Assembly: GCA_003990745.1 (NCBI GenBank) | Contig: RBNI01007732.1 | Location: 1-10,020, forward strand | Length of the DNA: 10,020 nucleotides | DNA from: Jimgerdemannia flammicorona | Lineage: Eukaryota; Mucoromycota; Endogonomycetes; Endogonales; Endogonaceae | Direction of reading: 5' to 3' | In this document: piece after piece, positions 7,863 to 10,020 of the stretch | How positions within the stretch are numbered: position 1 is the first letter of the stretch | Layout: the number at the start of each line of letters is the position of its first letter | Position numbers and translations under genes: made by a program | The notes under the pieces: model-generated | What the model was told of the DNA's origin: nothing | The model's database searches: none | The model's input: the letters and a program-made list of their open reading frames with translations, nothing else

Positions 7863-9394
7863 TTACTCAAACTTCAGTCTTGAAAGGGCTTTAGTAAATA
7901 ATTTGGCAGTCATATACTCTGTAGAGACATATTTAAGATATATAGTGCTGTTTTCTATATATTTGCAAATGAAATAGTACCCTATATTGATATATTTCAT
8001 TCTGCTATTGTGTACTAAATTCTTAGTGAGTACTATCCTTGATTGGTTATCTTGCCTAATCAGCATAGGGTTCTCCTGAGTAAAGCCAAGCTCTTTTAAT
8101 AGTTTGTAGAGCCATATAGCTTTCTTTATTATCAATGATAATACCTGATACTCTATCTGTATTTAGGATGTTGCCATAGAACTCTACTTATATATTTGCC
8201 ACAAAATGATGGACTCTTTGCCCCTTTCATCAATATAAAAGAGATATCTGATTGTAGATCAGTAGTCATCTAAGTCATCTGCCTAATTAGCATTATATAT
8301 ATTAGCTAGCTGAATACCATTGCTTTTGCCATTACTCTTGCTTAATTCAATATTGCTGCCTAATATAAGTATATATTATACTGATCTCTTTAAGTATCTG
8401 AATATTCTTTTGATTGCTGTCCAATGTGAATTATCATAGCATGAGGAATACTGTACTATCTTATTCATATCAGACCTAATTCCAAACATTAGATATTTTA
8501 TAGAACTGACTGCTCATCAATATGGAATATTGTTGATGTCATTCTTGGTAGGTATATTATCATCATCTGTCTTCAGTATATTGTCAGACTTCCTAAATTT
8601 CATAGAAGTCTCCATTGGAGTACTAATGGACTTAAAATCACTCCTATTGAAATGTTTGAGAATTATTTAAGTATATGTTACTTACAAGAGATATATGGTG
8701 CATGCATTTCTGTCATGTATAATAGATATCTCCAAAAGTAAGGATATATTACCCATGGCAGTCATCTTGAATTCTTGGCATAGAGTCTCCTTTACTCTAT
8801 TATACCTATTCTTACTAGCTATAATGATGATATCATCACTTCATATGTCAATAAATGCTATGCTATTATTATAATAATAGATGTATATACTTTACATTGC
8901 TTGAATACATTGTCAAGGAGATATTTATTGATCTTTTTATTCCATAGGTATGCTGTTTGCTTAATGTTATATAGTCCTTTAAATAGTCTGTATATGAGAT
9001 CACTGTTCTGATTATTATATAGTTCATATTCTTGTAGTTGATAAATATATAGTTTGGTGTCTATATCATTATTCAGGAAGGCTTTCTTAATGTCTATCTA
9101 ATGGATCTTCAAGTTGTATAGTACACTAATTGCAAGGAGTATTTTAAGTAAAGTAAGCTTAAATACTAGTAAAAATATCTCATCATAATCTATACTATAA
9201 TCTTGCAAATAATCCTTAGTAATGAAATGAACTTTATATTACTCTATGTTTTCTTTGGCATTGCACTTTATCCTATACACCTACTAGGATCTGATTGTTT
9301 GATGATTTCGCAAAAGGGGTACCAGATCTCATATTCCATTCTTGATGAGTAAATTATATTTCTCATCTATAGCTTGCTTTCATCTTTAACTGTC
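7863..9394 (-). pseudogene. Copia reverse transcriptase-RNase H, heavily decayed
   Basis: Reading on the minus strand gives copia landmarks in order: AIDEKYNLLIKNG (about 9370), VYRIKCNA, YSIDYDEIF, IDIKKAFLNN (just after a stop at 9100-9098), LFKGLYNIKQTAYLWNKKIN, then the catalytic block, where the expected YVDD is now stop-Ser-Asp-Asp (stop at 8843-8841). These are followed by RIFRYLKRS and the RNase H tail, with KKAIWLYKLLKELGF, RQDNQS, MKYINI and LFTKALSRLKFE ending at TAA 7865-7863. About fifteen in-frame stops and a frameshift near 8885 break it; only the last 90 codons are open. Many stops sit where copia proteins normally have Gln, Trp or Arg (before IDIK, SSMA and YIL; in the NW-A-DD position). 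These fit C-to-T change on either strand. The gene is inactive. Confidence 0.9.
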
Positions 9395-10020
9395 AGAACT
9401 GGCAGGTAGTAGTGATCGGTGAGAAGTGGGACTGGGCAGGTGTCTGGTCTTGGAGTGCTGAGGTATGGCAGTGGCTTCCTCCCAAGTTCTGGGTGGTGTA
9501 GTAGTGAATACTATAGAGGAATATCATGTTGAATTTCTGCACTGGGTATCTGGTGGATGGTGGCTGTTTTGATTGTGAGGAGTGTTACAATGTAGCAAGC
9601 TGGGGGTGTTGTGCAGATGCCAGAACATTGGCTGGGGGAGTGTGAGGTTTTGGGGGACTTTTGGGCAGAAATAGAGAATAGACTGGGTGTAGAGCATAGG
9701 CTGGCAGGGGAGGGGGACCACTGGGAGGACTTGAGATCTTGGCTAGTGGGGGGGGTGGGTGATAGTTGGCTCACTGTCAGGTGGGTGTTAGCCATTTGAG
9801 TGGGATTGGCAGGACATTGGCTTTTTGTGTTTGAGGAGAGGCAGTAGGTAGAACTGCAGAAGAAGATTTTAAGATGAGAGGAGTTGTTGGGAGATCTGAT
9901 GACTGGATGGTGGATAGGTTGGGGTCCTTTGGGGGGGTGACGTCGAGGTTTGGTGATAAGGATCTATGAACAGAGTGGTGAGAGGGTGAAGATTGTATTA
10001 GACAGAGTGGTCTTTCATCA
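9395..10020 (+). mobile_element. Second LINE copy (LINE 2), 5'-truncated, 3' part, opposite orientation
   Basis: From about 9397 the sequence becomes G-rich and aligns, on the plus strand, with the ORF2 C-terminal region of LINE 1 (minus strand, about 590 to 1). Shared blocks include WDWAG-WSW, KFWVV, the zinc-binding cysteines and WWIGWGP. The start just inside ORF2 is a typical 5' truncation from incomplete reverse transcription. It lies next to the copia remnant and probably inserted into it. The copy is diverged from LINE 1 and reaches further towards the 3' end than LINE 1 does within this window. Confidence 0.85.
9397..10020 (+). pseudogene. LINE ORF2 C-terminal fragment with zinc-binding domain, decayed
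   Basis: The frame from TGG at 9400 gives residues matching LINE 1 ORF2. The zinc ligands are Cys 9574-9576, Cys 9583-9585, His 9626-9628 and Cys 9641-9643. Between the second Cys and the His there are 40 bases, against 42 in LINE 1, so a net two-base deletion shifts the frame; 9618-9799 is the longest open part afterwards. Stops occur at 9499-9507 (TAG TAG TGA) and 9514-9516. After the shift they occur at 9797-9799, 9845-9847, 9875-9877 and 9938-9940. Several match Trp or Gln codons in LINE 1: two TGG read TAG at 9499-9504, CAG reads TAG at 9514, and TGG reads TGA at 9875. These are G-to-A or C-to-T changes. It is inactive, and the frame runs off the right edge. Confidence 0.85.

Larger units (their letters stand above)
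7803..9394 (-). mobile_element. Ty1/copia LTR retrotransposon remnant
   Basis: This AT-rich segment encodes only the reverse transcriptase and RNase H part of a copia polyprotein on the minus strand. Integrase, protease and gag are absent. Homology stops near 9394, where the second LINE copy begins in the opposite orientation, so the missing part may lie beyond the right edge of the window. The stretch between 7863 and 9394 contains only a single CpG (near 9307-9308), a sign of long-term methylation and deamination. Confidence 0.85.

Noticed and set aside
9511..9795. Minus-strand open frame resembling plus-strand frames at 60-456
   Set aside because: The resemblance exists because both are antisense to the homologous ORF2 C-termini of the two LINE copies; the sense frames carry the zinc-binding motif.

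Overview
The window is a eukaryotic transposable-element graveyard with no recognisable host gene. It has no prokaryotic operon layout, and every coding stretch I can assign is retrotransposon-derived. The Ty1/copia reverse transcriptase/RNase H, the Ty3-type gag, the two-ORF LINE and the decay by C-to-T and G-to-A changes fit a filamentous fungus with active DNA methylation or a RIP-like process. That host assignment is inference; a TE-rich ascomycete is my best guess.

Layout. (1) Positions 1 to about 5520, minus strand: a long non-LTR retrotransposon (LINE 1) of the two-ORF, APE-endonuclease type. ORF1 (5509-3623) is uninterrupted. After a 37-base AT-rich spacer, ORF2 (3585 to beyond position 1) encodes endonuclease, reverse transcriptase and a C-terminal CX2C-HX4C zinc-binding domain, but carries five or six stop codons and one homopolymer frameshift. 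The + strand here is extremely C-rich and G-poor. (2) About 5520-6500, minus strand: a gag remnant, apparently Ty3-like, broken by one in-frame stop and cut by the LINE 1 5' end. (3) 6500-7860: gene-free, AT-rich sequence. It includes a candidate LTR (6615-7802) with perfect 9-bp inverted ends and degenerate internal repeats. (4) 7863 to about 9394, minus strand: the reverse transcriptase and RNase H part of a heavily decayed Ty1/copia element, nearly free of CpG. (5) About 9395-10020, plus strand: the 3' part of a second, older LINE copy related to LINE 1, inserted in opposite orientation next to or into the copia remnant.

Reading as a history: LTR retrotransposons arrived first and were mutated to an AT-rich, CpG-poor state. 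LINEs of one GC-rich family then inserted into them, LINE 1 more recently than LINE 2. ORF1 (RNA binding) and ORF2 (nicking and reverse transcription) would once have acted together in target-primed reverse transcription. As written, ORF2 cannot give a full-length protein, so LINE 1 is not autonomous. I found no sign of a new defence system or other non-transposon system.
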